From assembly GCF_022898935.1 (NCBI RefSeq), contig NZ_JALIRP010000002.1, positions 724,204-788,203 of the forward strand: a DNA stretch of 64,000 nucleotides, in the 5' to 3' direction. The stretch's first letter is position 1. Each line of letters begins with the position of its first letter. Positions 55,452-63,559 of the stretch are shown here, piece after piece. The position numbers and the translations under genes are program-made. This DNA comes from Paenibacillus mangrovi. GTDB lineage: Bacteria; Bacillota; Bacilli; Paenibacillales; Paenibacillaceae. The notes under the pieces are model-generated. The model was not told the DNA's origin. It ran no database searches and saw nothing but the letters and a program-made list of their open reading frames with translations.

Positions 55452-55516
55452 GCGAGGTGGCCGCTACGGTTACGGATCGATCTTCAGATCGATTCCGTCC
55501 CCTTCGCTACTTCCGC
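55452..55516. repeat. Imperfect palindromic intergenic repeat
   Basis: A near-perfect inverted repeat, ACGGATCGATCT/AGATCGATTCCGT, is extended by GCGAGGTGGCCGCTAC opposite TTCGCTACTTCCGC, giving arms of about 30 bases. It fills the gap between ruvB and the SpoIID gene. There is no T-run, so it is more like a dispersed palindromic repeat than a terminator. Confidence 0.55.
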
Positions 55517-55543
55517 TTCTTTACAAGTACTAATTCCCTACTG

Positions 55544-56548
55544 TTAACGGATTTCCGGCATCGGCAGCCCCAAATGCTGGTAGGCTGCAGGCGTCACGAT
55601 TCTGCCGCGCGGAGTCCGCTGCAAAAAACCGATCTGGAGGAGGTAAGGCTCGTATACATCCTCGATCGTTTGACTTTCTTCCCCAATGGTAGCTGCAATC
55701 GTATCGAGTCCGACCGGCCCACCTTTAAAGCTCGTAATCATCGAGGTGAGCATCTTATAGTCAATCTGGTCCAATCCCCGCGGGTCCACTTGAAGCATCT
55801 TCAGCGACTCTTCTGCGATTTTTGGCGTAATCATGCCGTCCCCTCTTACCTGGGCATAATCCCGTACCCTTTTCAATAGGCGGTTGGCAATCCGTGGAGT
55901 CCCCCTGGAACGTAAAGCGATTTCCTCAGCCGCGTCCCCTACAATTTCAATACCGAAAATATCGGCACCGCGTGAAACGATATAGCTCAGTTCGTCCACA
56001 TTGTAAAATTCAAGCCGACTGACGACTCCGAAACGGTCGCGGAGTGGAGCGGATAAGAGACCCGCACGCGTAGTTGCTCCGATCAGCGTAAACGGAGGCA
56101 AGTCCAGACGCACAGATCGTGCACTGGGACCTTTGCCAATCATAATATCCAGCGCAAAATCCTCCATGGCCGGGTACAACACTTCTTCCACCGTCCGATG
56201 CAGACGATGGATCTCGTCGATAAACAGCACATCGCCTTCCTGGAGGTTGGTAAGCAGCGCCGCAAGATCTCCGGGCCGCTCGATCGCCGGACCGGAGGTA
56301 GTGCGCAGATTCACGCCAAGCTCATTCGCTATAATGTTAGCCAAGGTGGTTTTTCCAAGTCCCGGAGGCCCGTACAGAAGCACATGATCCAGCGCTTCAC
56401 TGCGCATCTTAGCAGCCTCAATATAGATCTTAAGATTTTCCTTGACCTGGTTTTGTCCGATATATTCATTTAAATACCGGGGGCGAAGACTGAGCTCCAC
56501 CGCCTGGTCATCCATCATTAGATTAGCTGAAATAATCCGGTCATCCAT
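55544..56548 (-). CDS. ruvB: Holliday junction branch migration ATPase RuvB
   Basis: This 334-residue AAA+ motor drives branch migration with RuvA. It has the signature [20 protein letters not shown], Walker [10 protein letters not shown] (about 62-70), Walker B FIDEIHRL, sensor [10 protein letters not shown] and a winged-helix end with [18 protein letters not shown]. The start at 56548 follows AAAGAGGGCG; the longer frame to 56596 lacks a site. It is 37 bases downstream of ruvA. Confidence 0.98.
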   Translation of the reverse strand: MDDRIISANLMMDDQAVELSLRPRYLNEYIGQNQVKENLKIYIEAAKMRSEALDHVLLYGPPGLGKTTLANIIANELGVNLRTTSGPAIERPGDLAALLTNLQEGDVLFIDEIHRLHRTVEEVLYPAMEDFALDIMIGKGPSARSVRLDLPPFTLIGATTRAGLLSAPLRDRFGVVSRLEFYNVDELSYIVSRGADIFGIEIVGDAAEEIALRSRGTPRIANRLLKRVRDYAQVRGDGMITPKIAEESLKMLQVDPRGLDQIDYKMLTSMITSFKGGPVGLDTIAATIGEESQTIEDVYEPYLLQIGFLQRTPRGRIVTPAAYQHLGLPMPEIR

Positions 56549-56585
56549 TTGTGTCGCCCTCTTTCTGCCGTTACTTCTGGCTCTA

Positions 56586-57200
56586 CTAACCTGCATAAAG
56601 CAGCTTAAGCGCCTTCTTCATCAATACATCCACCGAATCTCCAAATGCCGTATCATCCTTGATTTTAAGCCATACACGATCTAGCTCCGTATCGGTATAT
56701 CCTAATGCTTTGAGGCCTTCACGCGCCTCTGACCACGCCGATCCGTCCCCTTCCTGCGGCTCCGGTACGGCGAACAATCCTGTAGCCAGCGAAGCAGTTC
56801 CAAAGCCGTCCAGCTTATCCTTGAGATCAAGGACCATGCGCTGCGCCGTCTTTTTACCGATGCCTGGCAGCTTGGTCAGGAACGTAAGATTCTCCTGATA
56901 TATTGCCGTTACCACATGATCGGGTGTACCTCCTGCGAGAATGCCCAAGGCCACCTTGGGCCCGATGCCGGATACATCGATCAGCTTACGGAACAGCCTC
57001 TGTTCCTCACGGGTTGGAAAGCCGAACAGCAGGATCGCGTCTTCACGGACATGATGATGGGTATATACGGTCACAGGACCTTCCGTTTTGGCAAATACAA
57101 AAGGATTAGGGCAGAATACGCGGTATCCTACCCCTTGAACGTCAACTACAATATACTCGTTCTCCAGATGGACAACAGGTCCTCTTAAAAAATCGATCAT
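56586..57200 (-). CDS. ruvA: Holliday junction branch migration protein RuvA
   Basis: This 204-residue protein binds four-way junctions as a tetramer and guides RuvB. It has the N-terminal OB-fold (about 1-62, [13 protein letters not shown]), two HhH motifs ([13 protein letters not shown] and [13 protein letters not shown]) and a C-terminal RuvB-binding UBA-like domain (about 155-204). It overlaps ruvC by four bases (ATGA), so they are translationally coupled. Confidence 0.97.
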   Translation of the reverse strand: MIDFLRGPVVHLENEYIVVDVQGVGYRVFCPNPFVFAKTEGPVTVYTHHHVREDAILLFGFPTREEQRLFRKLIDVSGIGPKVALGILAGGTPDHVVTAIYQENLTFLTKLPGIGKKTAQRMVLDLKDKLDGFGTASLATGLFAVPEPQEGDGSAWSEAREGLKALGYTDTELDRVWLKIKDDTAFGDSVDVLMKKALKLLYAG

Positions 57201-57700
57201 TTTCGCAATACCTCATTTATTCTGGAATTTAACGTATACGAATGGGCATGGCATATCGCCACGGCCAGGGCATCCGCCACATCATCGGGCTTAGGCACAG
57301 CCTGCAGCCTCAAAAACATCCGTACCATTTCCTGTACCTGCTTCTTCTCAGCTTTGCCGTAGCCTACAACGGCCTGCTTGACCTGCATCGGCGTATATTC
57401 AGCAATCGGCAAGCCGCGCTGGGTAGCCGCCAAAATCAAGACACCACGCGCCTGACTGACAGACATCGCGGTCGTTACGTTCCGGTTAAAGAACAGCTTC
57501 TCAAAAGCAACGCTGTCCGGTTTATATTTATCAATCAGCTGAAGCATGGCTTCATACACATGCAGCAGCCGCTCCTCATCGGGCGTATGGGCTTCCGTCT
57601 GAATACAGCCGTATTGCACGGGAGTCACCTTGCTGCCGGCCTTATCGATGAAACCAAAGCCAACAATCGCAATCCCCGGGTCAATTCCTAAAATACGCAA
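57197..57700 (-). CDS. ruvC: Crossover junction endodeoxyribonuclease RuvC
   Basis: This 167-residue RNase H-fold resolvase cuts Holliday junctions. Catalytic acids are in LGIDPGIAIVGFG (Asp near 7), AFEKLFF (Glu near 70) and KPDDVADALAVAICH (about 140). The start is TTG with GGGAGAG upstream. It is the first gene of ruvC-ruvA-ruvB. B. subtilis lacks ruvC and uses RecU, so its presence fits Paenibacillus, which may also keep recU elsewhere. Confidence 0.95.
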   Translation of the reverse strand: MRILGIDPGIAIVGFGFIDKAGSKVTPVQYGCIQTEAHTPDEERLLHVYEAMLQLIDKYKPDSVAFEKLFFNRNVTTAMSVSQARGVLILAATQRGLPIAEYTPMQVKQAVVGYGKAEKKQVQEMVRMFLRLQAVPKPDDVADALAVAICHAHSYTLNSRINEVLRK

Positions 57701-57830
57701 AATAAACTCTCTCCCTTACCATAAAGCGAACATATGTATTCGTTCTCTTCATTATAATGTAAAACTTCCTATCAAGTCTATGACTCCGAGGAAAAGAGTA
57801 GACGCATATATATGGACGTGAATTCTATGA

Positions 57831-58727
57831 TTATGTTTCTCTGACCAATTCAGAAGGATTGAAAGTACGGGTGAGTTCGCGGATAAAAGCAATCATGGAG
57901 GCGTTCATAAACTTCTGCTTGCGGTAGACGATACCCACTTTTTTCTGGGGAACCGGGCCCACGATCGGAATGATTTGAATATCGGAATGAACCATTATAT
58001 TTAAATAGGACTTCGGCAGGATCGTACCTCCAACGCCCAGCCGTACAAGCTGCAGCATGGAATCCATGGTGGAGAGTTCAATAATAGGCTGCAGACTTAA
58101 ACCTGCCTCTTTGCTGTAGCTGTCGATCATTTGGCGTACCAGAAACTTTTCCGGAAACAGTACAAGCGGTTCCTGAACGAGCTCTTCCAGCATAACGGAC
58201 TCATTCCATGCGAGCATGTGCGTATTGGAAACAGCAAGACAAAGCTCCTCCGTGTACAGCTCCATACTGATCAACTGCTCATCGTGCAGCGGCAAAAAAA
58301 CAACGCCAAGATCGAGCTTGTTATCAAGCAGACCGTTCTTAGTTTCTTCGGTGGCGAGCTCATGTACCGATATGGAGATTCCAGGTACCTTTTGGTGAAA
58401 AGAAATCAAGGTCTGGGTCAGCAGATGATTGCCGGAGCATCCGATTCTCAGTTTGCCGCGTGCTAATCCTTTTAGCTCATTGATCTCGATTTGGGCCTGC
58501 TCAAGCTCATGGAAAATATTTAACGCATGCTCCTTTAACGTCTGACCGGCTTCCGTAAGATCATTGCGTTTGCCAATACGGTGGAACAGCGGCGTTCCCA
58601 CTCTTTCCTCTAACAACCGGATTTGCTGGCTAAGTGTGGGCTGACTGATGCCAAGCTTAACGGCGGCTTTGGTAAAATGAAGTTCCTCACAGACAGCCAG
58701 AAAATATTCAAGCAAACGAAAGTCCAT
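57831..58727 (-). CDS. LysR family transcriptional regulator
   Basis: This 298-residue LTTR has an N-terminal winged helix (FRLLEYFLAVCEELHFTKAAVKLGISQPTLSQQIRLLEE, about 3-41, given by its ends FRLLEYF and RLLEE) and a C-terminal periplasmic-binding-like effector domain. It is divergent from ilvE, with a perfect ATAGTTGATAACTAT dyad between them. Autoregulation and control of ilvE are likely. The effector is unknown. The start at 58727 has GGGGGATGAGG upstream. Confidence 0.9.
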   Translation of the reverse strand: MDFRLLEYFLAVCEELHFTKAAVKLGISQPTLSQQIRLLEERVGTPLFHRIGKRNDLTEAGQTLKEHALNIFHELEQAQIEINELKGLARGKLRIGCSGNHLLTQTLISFHQKVPGISISVHELATEETKNGLLDNKLDLGVVFLPLHDEQLISMELYTEELCLAVSNTHMLAWNESVMLEELVQEPLVLFPEKFLVRQMIDSYSKEAGLSLQPIIELSTMDSMLQLVRLGVGGTILPKSYLNIMVHSDIQIIPIVGPVPQKKVGIVYRKQKFMNASMIAFIRELTRTFNPSELVRET

Positions 58728-58743
58728 GGCCTCATCCCCCATT

Positions 58744-58758
58744 ATAGTTGATAACTAT
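58744..58758. promoter_or_regulatory. LysR-type binding dyad (T-N11-A)
   Basis: ATAGTT-GAT-AACTAT is a perfect inverted repeat that contains T-N11-A, the LysR box form. It is just upstream of the LysR start and about 23 bases from the -35 of the ilvE promoter. A half-site AACTATAG lies at 58801-58808. Confidence 0.75.
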
Positions 58759-58780
58759 TATTTTAATTGATAACATTGAA

Positions 58781-58809
58781 TTGACCAATCATTTTTTGTT
58801 AACTATAGT
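58781..58809 (+). promoter_or_regulatory. Promoter of ilvE
   Basis: TTGACC (58781-58786) and TATAGT (58804-58809) are separated by 17 bases. The LysR dyad lies upstream, as expected for an activated promoter. Confidence 0.75.
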
Positions 58810-58845
58810 AGACATATTATATACGTACGATGGGAGCGCGAGATC

Positions 58846-59913
58846 ATGAACGAGGAAATCAAAGTTCAGTTAACCACACAGCCGGCCGAAAAGCCGGACA
58901 GCCGCAATCTTAGCTTCGGCAAGTATTTTACAGACCATATGTTCATTATGGATTACCATAAGGACAAAGGCTGGTATGATCCTAGAATCGTCCCTTACGC
59001 ACCAATTGTTCTGGACCCTGCGGCGATGGTATTCCATTATGGTCAAGCTGTATTTGAAGGCATGAAAGCCTATTTGACGGAAACCGGCAAGGTGCTGCTC
59101 TTCAGACCCGACCAGAACATGAAGCGCCTGAACCGTTCCAACGACCGTCTGGGCATTCCTGAAATTGATGGGGACTTCGTTATCGAAGCGATCAAAAAAC
59201 TGATCGAAATTGATAAAAGCTGGATTCCAACGGAAAAAGGCAACTCGTTGTATGTCCGTCCGTTTATTATTGCTACAGAAGCATGCCTTGGCGTGCGCTC
59301 GTCTTATACTTACCAGCTGCTCGTCATTCTTTCGCCAGTTGGTCCTTACTACTCCAGCGGTCTGGAGCCTGTTAAAATCAATGTAGAAAGCTCCTACACC
59401 CGTGCGGTTCGTGGCGGTATCGGATTCGCCAAAGCTGCAGGCAACTATGCGGCAAGCATCAAGGCTCAAGAGAATGCCAAATTAGAAGGATACTCTCAAG
59501 TTCTTTGGCTCGACGCGATCGAAAAGAAATATATCGAGGAAGTCGGCAGCATGAACATCTTCTTCAAAATCGGCGGCACCGTGATTACGCCAGCCATTAA
59601 TGGCAGCATCCTGGAGGGTGTAACACGCAGCTCCGTTATTTCCTTGCTTCAGGACTGGGGAGTTCCTGTGGAAGAGCGCAAGCTCTCCATTGAGGAAATT
59701 TACGATGCATACAAAGACGGCCGGTTGGAAGAGGTATTCGGTACCGGTACGGCAGCGGTTATTTCACCAGTGGGCGAGCTCCATTGGAACGAGCATACCA
59801 TGGATGTCAATAACGGCAAGATTGGCGAATTGTCGCAAAAGCTGTATGACACCATCACAGGTTTGCAGTCCGGAAGCCTGCCGGATACACGGAACTGGAC
59901 AGTTACGTTTTAA
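58846..59913 (+). CDS. ilvE: Branched-chain amino acid aminotransferase (class IV PLP)
   Basis: This 355-residue enzyme is of the group II BCAT type common in Bacillales and interconverts Leu, Ile and Val with their keto acids. Motifs: FHYGQAVFEGMKAY (about 65-78), the PLP lysine in GFAKAAGNYAASIKAQ (about 205), QVLWLDAIEKKYIEEVGSMN and EVFGTGTAAVISPVGELH. It is monocistronic with a strong terminator. Its LysR neighbour suggests control by a metabolite signal. B. subtilis has YwaA and YbgE of this type. Confidence 0.95.
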   Translation: MNEEIKVQLTTQPAEKPDSRNLSFGKYFTDHMFIMDYHKDKGWYDPRIVPYAPIVLDPAAMVFHYGQAVFEGMKAYLTETGKVLLFRPDQNMKRLNRSNDRLGIPEIDGDFVIEAIKKLIEIDKSWIPTEKGNSLYVRPFIIATEACLGVRSSYTYQLLVILSPVGPYYSSGLEPVKINVESSYTRAVRGGIGFAKAAGNYAASIKAQENAKLEGYSQVLWLDAIEKKYIEEVGSMNIFFKIGGTVITPAINGSILEGVTRSSVISLLQDWGVPVEERKLSIEEIYDAYKDGRLEEVFGTGTAAVISPVGELHWNEHTMDVNNGKIGELSQKLYDTITGLQSGSLPDTRNWTVTF

Positions 59914-59936
59914 TATAACAATCACTGCATGAAAAC

Positions 59937-59977
59937 GGGGTATCCCAAAAGGTCCTGAAAGACCTATGGGATACCCC
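59937..59977 (+). terminator. Intrinsic terminator after ilvE
   Basis: GGGGTATCCCA and TGGGATACCCC enclose AGGTC/GACCT, followed by TTCGTTTTT on the plus strand. A T-run (GTTTTC) on the minus strand could also end the converging oxidoreductase gene. Confidence 0.92.
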
Positions 59978-60004
59978 TTCGTTTTTGCATAACTTTCTTA
60001 ATAT

Positions 60005-61081
60005 CTAGTTTTTAGGCTCGTATATATCAAAGTCTTTGACCACTTCGCGGGTACGGGCTGCCTTGAATACATTCTCAATCAGATTCAGAACGCGAAGCAC
60101 TTCGCTGTTTTTAACGATCGGTTCAGCGGTGCCCTCCACAACATTGGCAAAGTTATCGTAAAAGCTGCTCTCATGCTCGAATGCCTTCGGCAGAGCTTCT
60201 GTCACTGTCGCCTCTTCAGATGGCGGAGCCATGGTTTTCGTTAATCCAACACCTGCTTTGATCGGCTTCGGTTCAATTTTACCGACCTCACGGTTTTGCA
60301 TGACAGAACGACCAGTAAGCGACCAATCCTCAATTACAGCTGTTCCTTCAGTACCTTTTACATACCAGCGCGGAAGAGTGATAAAATTGGTGGTTCCAAC
60401 TTCAACTATGGCAGTCACACCATTTTCAAATTCAAGAACGGCATCAAATCCGTCATCCACTTCGTCTCCCAAAATAAAACTGAGGCGGCTGGTCACACTT
60501 GTAATTTTACTGTCAATCATAACGACGAATTGGTCGAGAAGATGAACGCCCCAATCCAGCAGCATACCACCACCATAAGCTTCAAGGTGACGCCAGTCCC
60601 CCGGAATACCATTGGCACCGTGCACTCTGGATTCAATCTGGAACAGATCCCCGATCGTCTTCTTATCATACATTTCTTTAATAATCCGAAAATCCTCATC
60701 CCAGCGACGGTTTTGATGGACCATGAGAACGCGGCCTGTTTCTTTTGCAACCGTCATCATTTCTTCAAAGTCCTTTACATTCATCGTAACCGGCTTCTCG
60801 CATATGACATGCTTGCCATGCTGCATAGCCGAAATCACCAGTTCTTTATGAACATCGTTAGGTGTAGCGATCAGGACAACATCTACACTAGGATCTTCTA
60901 ATACGGCCTCGTAGCTCTCATATGCAGGGTACCCGTCTTCCTTCGATGCTTCCCGGCGTGAAGCTAGTACATCATAAGTCCCCGTAACTTTAAGACGGGT
61001 ATTGTCCAAAATCAGCTTGCCATGATAGCTGCCCATACCGCCATAGCCTACAATAACTACAGAATGTGTTTTTAAGCTCAT
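60005..61081 (-). CDS. Gfo/Idh/MocA family oxidoreductase
   Basis: This is a 358-residue NAD(P)-dependent sugar or inositol dehydrogenase-like protein. The N-terminal Rossmann motif is VIVGYGGMGSYHGKLI (about 8-23); EKPVTMNVKDFEE (about 94) is the conserved EKP loop, and GGGMLLDWGVHLLDQF carries the family DxxxH catalytic pair. The substrate is unknown. In B. subtilis the gfo-like yrbE sits near bofC and csbX, so the position is conserved. There is no transporter gene next to it here. Confidence 0.9.
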   Translation of the reverse strand: MSLKTHSVVIVGYGGMGSYHGKLILDNTRLKVTGTYDVLASRREASKEDGYPAYESYEAVLEDPSVDVVLIATPNDVHKELVISAMQHGKHVICEKPVTMNVKDFEEMMTVAKETGRVLMVHQNRRWDEDFRIIKEMYDKKTIGDLFQIESRVHGANGIPGDWRHLEAYGGGMLLDWGVHLLDQFVVMIDSKITSVTSRLSFILGDEVDDGFDAVLEFENGVTAIVEVGTTNFITLPRWYVKGTEGTAVIEDWSLTGRSVMQNREVGKIEPKPIKAGVGLTKTMAPPSEEATVTEALPKAFEHESSFYDNFANVVEGTAEPIVKNSEVLRVLNLIENVFKAARTREVVKDFDIYEPKN

Positions 61082-61421
61082 GTCATTTCTTCTCCCTTTT
61101 GACTAAGCGGCACCTGGTCCATCCGGGCGTAAATCCTTACAGAGAAAAGATGCCGCCCCCTGAAAAATACTTTCAGCCTTAACCAGTCCGCATACGCTAT
61201 TTTTTAATACGGTTCTATCGTAAAGGATATCGGCGGAATTTAAAATGAATAATATGATAGAAACATGAACAATCCGGTCATTTTTTATTCTTATACATTC
61301 TGATAATCTTAAAAAAGCGACCCTTTCTTGGGAGTACCCTGAAAAAGTCGCTGTAACCAGTTTTACTATTATTTCTTCTTGGGCTGAGGGCAGCCTTATC
61401 GAGAAGACTTTTACATTCTGC
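61082..61421 (-). other. Intergenic region between bofC and the oxidoreductase gene
   Basis: This holds a terminator (61316-61352) for bofC and, nearer the oxidoreductase start, the expected promoter, for which I see no strong consensus. A 131-codon minus frame overlaps this region and the end of bofC but has no ribosome site and is discounted. Confidence 0.6.
61316..61352 (-). terminator. Intrinsic terminator after bofC
   Basis: AGCGAC and GTCGCT form the stem with a long loop, followed on the minus strand by six T. It lies about 70 bases after the bofC stop. Confidence 0.75.
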
Positions 61422-62087
61422 TTATCCTTCACGAGCGTAATCGCTGAATGTGGACAACACGCTATTATATTCGTCCATATCCTGAATGCGGATGCCATCG
61501 TACAAATGTCTCAGCGCGTCTTCAGGCAAAGAGGATTCCATAGAGCTAATGTCCAATTGGAAAAACGTCTTGATGACTTTATCCTGTTCCGGAGGTCCAT
61601 CGAACAAAGACAGGTTGCCGTCCTTGTCCAGGCTCATATATGCCCGCTGTTTGCAGGTCGGGGAAAGGTCCAAAATCGTTTCATTTAAAACGACCTTACC
61701 CTGTCCGGAGAATTGTCCTTTCCAGGATGGATGTTCATTAAGCAGGTTGTAGATTTCATCCGTATTTAATTTGCCGAGAGCCCGTTCCTCTTCTCCGCAA
61801 ACATAACTGTGACGGACAATGACCTCATTCACCTTGGTCTTGTTCAGTTCTTTCCTAAAGTTCACGTCCTCTAACGTGCCGTCCATCGCTTCGTTTTGTT
61901 GGTAAAACTGAAGCGTTTCAATGGCCACTGGAGGCTTGGTGCTCATCAGGCTTTGGACCTTATCCGGCAGATACATGCTACCCCATACCATTACGATCAC
62001 CAGTGAAGATAAACCGAGCGCTAACGACCGACGTTTCCACCACCGCCACTGCTTTTGCAGCTTTTTTTTAATCCGAGTTGCATTCAC
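61422..62087 (-). CDS. bofC: BofC-like intercompartmental signalling protein
   Basis: This is a 221-residue protein with one N-terminal membrane helix (about 22-42, SLALGLSSLVIVMVWGSMYL) and an external domain. The C-terminal third (LDLSPTCKQRAYMSLDKDGNLSLFDGPPE region, marked by LDLSPTC and GNLSLFDG, then KTFFQLDI) matches BofC, which is made in the forespore and tunes pro-sigma-K processing by SpoIVB. It is longer than the B. subtilis protein (170) because of an extra basic N-terminus. It lies near ruvABC, as in B. subtilis. Confidence 0.85.
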   Translation of the reverse strand: MNATRIKKKLQKQWRWWKRRSLALGLSSLVIVMVWGSMYLPDKVQSLMSTKPPVAIETLQFYQQNEAMDGTLEDVNFRKELNKTKVNEVIVRHSYVCGEEERALGKLNTDEIYNLLNEHPSWKGQFSGQGKVVLNETILDLSPTCKQRAYMSLDKDGNLSLFDGPPEQDKVIKTFFQLDISSMESSLPEDALRHLYDGIRIQDMDEYNSVLSTFSDYAREG

Positions 62088-62118
62088 AATAATCCCCTTC
62101 TATCCCTGTCTTTTCTTT

Positions 62119-62148
62119 TATTGTGACCTGCGGATTACATATTTATAC
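62119..62148 (-). promoter_or_regulatory. Possible forespore-type (sigma-G-like) promoter of bofC
   Basis: On the minus strand GTATA (62144-62148) and CACAATA (62119-62125) are 18 bases apart. Each has one mismatch to the sigma-G elements GMATR and CATNNTA. The 18-base spacing and the bofC role support the reading, but the match is weak. Confidence 0.35.
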
Positions 62149-62153
62149 AGCAA

Positions 62154-62183
62154 AAAAACCATCGAAGTGATTCGATGGTTTTT
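62154..62183 (-). terminator. Terminator of the rRNA-tRNA operon
   Basis: AAAAACCATCGAA and TTCGATGGTTTTT form a 13-bp stem with loop GTGA and a T-run (TTTTTTTG) on the minus strand, just after tRNA-Pro. Confidence 0.95.
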
Positions 62184-62186
62184 GAA

Positions 62187-62260
62187 TCGGGATGACACGA
62201 TTTGAACATGCGACCCCCTGGTCCCAAACCAGGTGCTCTACCAAGCTGAGCTACATCCCG
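62187..62260 (-). tRNA. tRNA-Pro (UGG)
   Basis: The acceptor CGGGATG/CATCCCG and T-arm TTCAAAT are intact. The anticodon loop TTTGGGA gives UGG. No CCA is encoded. It is the last gene of the operon. Confidence 0.97.
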
Positions 62261-62272
62261 TAGAAATATGTA

Positions 62273-62352
62273 TGCCGGTGAAGGGACTCGAACCCCCACG
62301 GTTTCCCTCACGATTTTGAGTCGCGCGCGTCTGCCAATTCCGCCACACCGGC
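62273..62352 (-). tRNA. tRNA-Leu (CAA)
   Basis: The acceptor GCCGGTG/CACCGGC is intact and the anticodon loop CTCAAAA gives CAA, which reads UUG. The variable arm is short for a class II tRNA. No CCA is encoded. Confidence 0.95.
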
Positions 62353-62364
62353 TTGAGAATAAAA

Positions 62365-62438
62365 CGCGCCCTAAGAGATTCGAACTCCTGACCTTTTGAT
62401 TCGTAGTCAAACGCTCTATCCAGCTGAGCTAAGGGCGC
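62365..62438 (-). tRNA. tRNA-Arg (ACG)
   Basis: The acceptor GCGCCCT/AGGGCGC is intact; the anticodon loop CTACGAA gives ACG, probably edited to ICG by TadA. No CCA is encoded. Confidence 0.97.
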
Positions 62439-62444
62439 AAATAT

Positions 62445-62519
62445 TGGAGCGGACGACGGGAATCGAACCCGCGACCCTCGCCTTGGCAAGGCGATGCTCT
62501 ACCGCTGAGCCACGTCCGC
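62445..62519 (-). tRNA. tRNA-Gly (GCC)
   Basis: The acceptor GCGGACG/CGTCCGC is intact and the anticodon loop TTGCCAA gives GCC. The 3' CCA is encoded (62445-62447). Confidence 0.97.
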
Positions 62520-62533
62520 ATATAAAATGAAAC

Positions 62534-62609
62534 TGGTGAGCCATGAAGGACTCGAACCTTCGACACCCTGATTAAAAGTCAGGTGCTCTACCAACTGAGC
62601 TAATGGCTC
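62534..62609 (-). tRNA. tRNA-Lys (UUU)
   Basis: The acceptor GAGCCAT/ATGGCTC is intact and the anticodon loop CTTTTAA gives UUU, an MnmA substrate. CCA is encoded (62534-62536). Confidence 0.97.
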
Positions 62610-62638
62610 TCAATTAGTATAATACTTAATTGAAATAA

Positions 62639-62751
62639 TGGCGGAACCGACGGGATACTCTCACTTCGTTCGAGACTGCGAAGCAGTGCTAACGAAGCTG
62701 ATGCTCCGACGAACCCGATAACCGGATTCTCATCCCTGAAGCTAATATAAA
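62639..62751 (-). repeat. Structured repeat A, copy 1, with duplicated tRNA-Asp 3' end
   Basis: 62639-62656 exactly repeats the 18 bases that form the 3' end of tRNA-Asp (with CCA) and part of its T-stem at 62752-62769. Between the two copies lies a 95-base insert (62657-62751) that shares 57 of its first 60 bases with copy 2 at 63182. It folds into a CTTCGTT/AACGAAG stem with an inner ACTGC/GCAGT hairpin, closed by GGGAT/ATCCC. It is not a coding sequence. Confidence 0.85.
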
Positions 62752-62828
62752 TGGCGGAACCGACGGGATTCGAACCCGCGATCTCCTGCGTGACAGGCAG
62801 GCATGTTAGGCCTCTACACCACGGTTCC
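62752..62828 (-). tRNA. tRNA-Asp (GUC)
   Basis: The acceptor GGAACCG/CGGTTCC is intact and the anticodon loop CTGTCAC gives GUC. The 3' CCA is encoded (62752-62754). Its 3' end is duplicated in repeat A copy 1. Confidence 0.97.
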
Positions 62829-62838
62829 ACGGCCTTAT

Positions 62839-62895
62839 GGGGTCCCCGGAAAGTATTCGGAATATGCTACGAAGCATTTCCTCACTTTTTGGGGA
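62839..62895 (-). repeat. Hairpin repeat B, copy 1
   Basis: This begins GGGGTCCCCGGAAAGTA and ends CACTTTTTGGGG, with CTAC in the middle. It lies between tRNA-Asp and tRNA-fMet. Related copies are at 62999 and 63715. Confidence 0.85.
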
Positions 62896-62899
62896 TAAA

Positions 62900-62973
<74 letters not shown>

Positions 62974-62998
62974 TCAGTAAAAAGCTATTCAATTATAT

Positions 62999-63056
62999 GG
63001 GGTCCCCGGAAAGTAATCGGAATAAGCTACAAAGCTTTATCTTCACTTTTTGGGGT
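62999..63056 (-). repeat. Hairpin repeat B, copy 2
   Basis: This begins GGGGTCCCCGGAAAGTAA and ends CACTTTTTGGGGT, with AAGCTACAAAGCTT in the middle. It lies between tRNA-fMet and tRNA-Val. It matches copy 1 closely at both ends. Confidence 0.87.
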
Positions 63057-63060
63057 AAAA

Positions 63061-63136
63061 TGGTGGAGGCTGAGGGGATCGAACCCCCGACCCTCTGCTT
63101 GTAAGGCAGATGCTCTCCCAGCTGAGCTAAGCCTCC
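63061..63136 (-). tRNA. tRNA-Val (UAC)
   Basis: The acceptor GGAGGCT/AGCCTCC is intact; the anticodon loop CTTACAA gives UAC. CCA is encoded (63061-63063). Confidence 0.97.
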
Positions 63137-63163
63137 ATGGGACTAAATAAACCCAAGTAATAA

Positions 63164-63279
63164 TGGTGACCCGTAGGGGATACTCTCACTTCGTTCGAGA
63201 CTGCGAAGCAGTGCTACCGAAGTTCATGCTCCGACGAACCCTTTTGGGTTCTCATCCCCAATCGAAGCTAAAAACTTAA
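63164..63279 (-). repeat. Structured repeat A, copy 2, with duplicated tRNA-Glu 3' end
   Basis: 63164-63181 exactly repeats the tRNA-Glu 3' end at 63280-63297. The 98-base insert (63182-63279) matches copy 1 in 57 of the first 60 bases and then diverges, but it keeps the fold: AACCC/GGGTT replaces CCG/CGG, and GGGGAT/ATCCCC replaces GGGAT/ATCCC. Confidence 0.85.
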
Positions 63280-63354
63280 TGGTGACCCGTAGGGGATTCG
63301 AACCCCTGTTACCTCCGTGAAAGGGAGGTGTCTTAACCCCTTGACCAACGGGCC
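63280..63354 (-). tRNA. tRNA-Glu (UUC)
   Basis: The acceptor GGCCCGT/ACGGGTC has one G-T pair; the anticodon loop CTTTCAC gives UUC. CCA is encoded (63280-63282). It is a substrate of MnmA. Its 3' end is duplicated in repeat A copy 2. Confidence 0.97.
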
Positions 63355-63358
63355 ATAA

Positions 63359-63434
63359 TGGCTCCCCGAACAGGACTCGAACCTGTGACAACTCGATTAA
63401 CAGTCGAGTGCTCTACCAACTGAGCTATCAGGGA
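63359..63434 (-). tRNA. tRNA-Asn (GUU)
   Basis: The acceptor TCCCTGA/TCGGGGA is paired with one G-T; the anticodon loop CTGTTAA gives GUU. CCA is encoded (63359-63361). It is the first tRNA after 5S. Confidence 0.97.
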
Positions 63435-63442
63435 ATATGTAT

Positions 63443-63559
63443 GCTTGGCGGCGTCCTACTCTCCCAGGACCCTTCGGTCCAAGTACCATCGGCGCTGGAG
63501 GGCTTAACGGTCGTGTTCGGGATGGGTACGCGTGGAACCCCTCCGCCATCGCCACCAAA
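63443..63559 (-). rRNA. 5S ribosomal RNA
   Basis: On the minus strand it begins TTTGGTGGCGATGGCGGAGG and ends in GCCGCCAAGC. The inner GTGTTCGGGATGGGTACG region is typical of Bacillales 5S. It lies eight bases before tRNA-Asn. Confidence 0.96.

Noticed and set aside
61103..61498. A 131-codon minus-strand frame after bofC
   Set aside because: It overlaps the bofC end and its terminator and has no ribosome site.
62135..62830. Three minus-strand frames across the tRNA cluster
   Set aside because: They read through tRNA genes and the repeat; all are explained by tRNA sequence.
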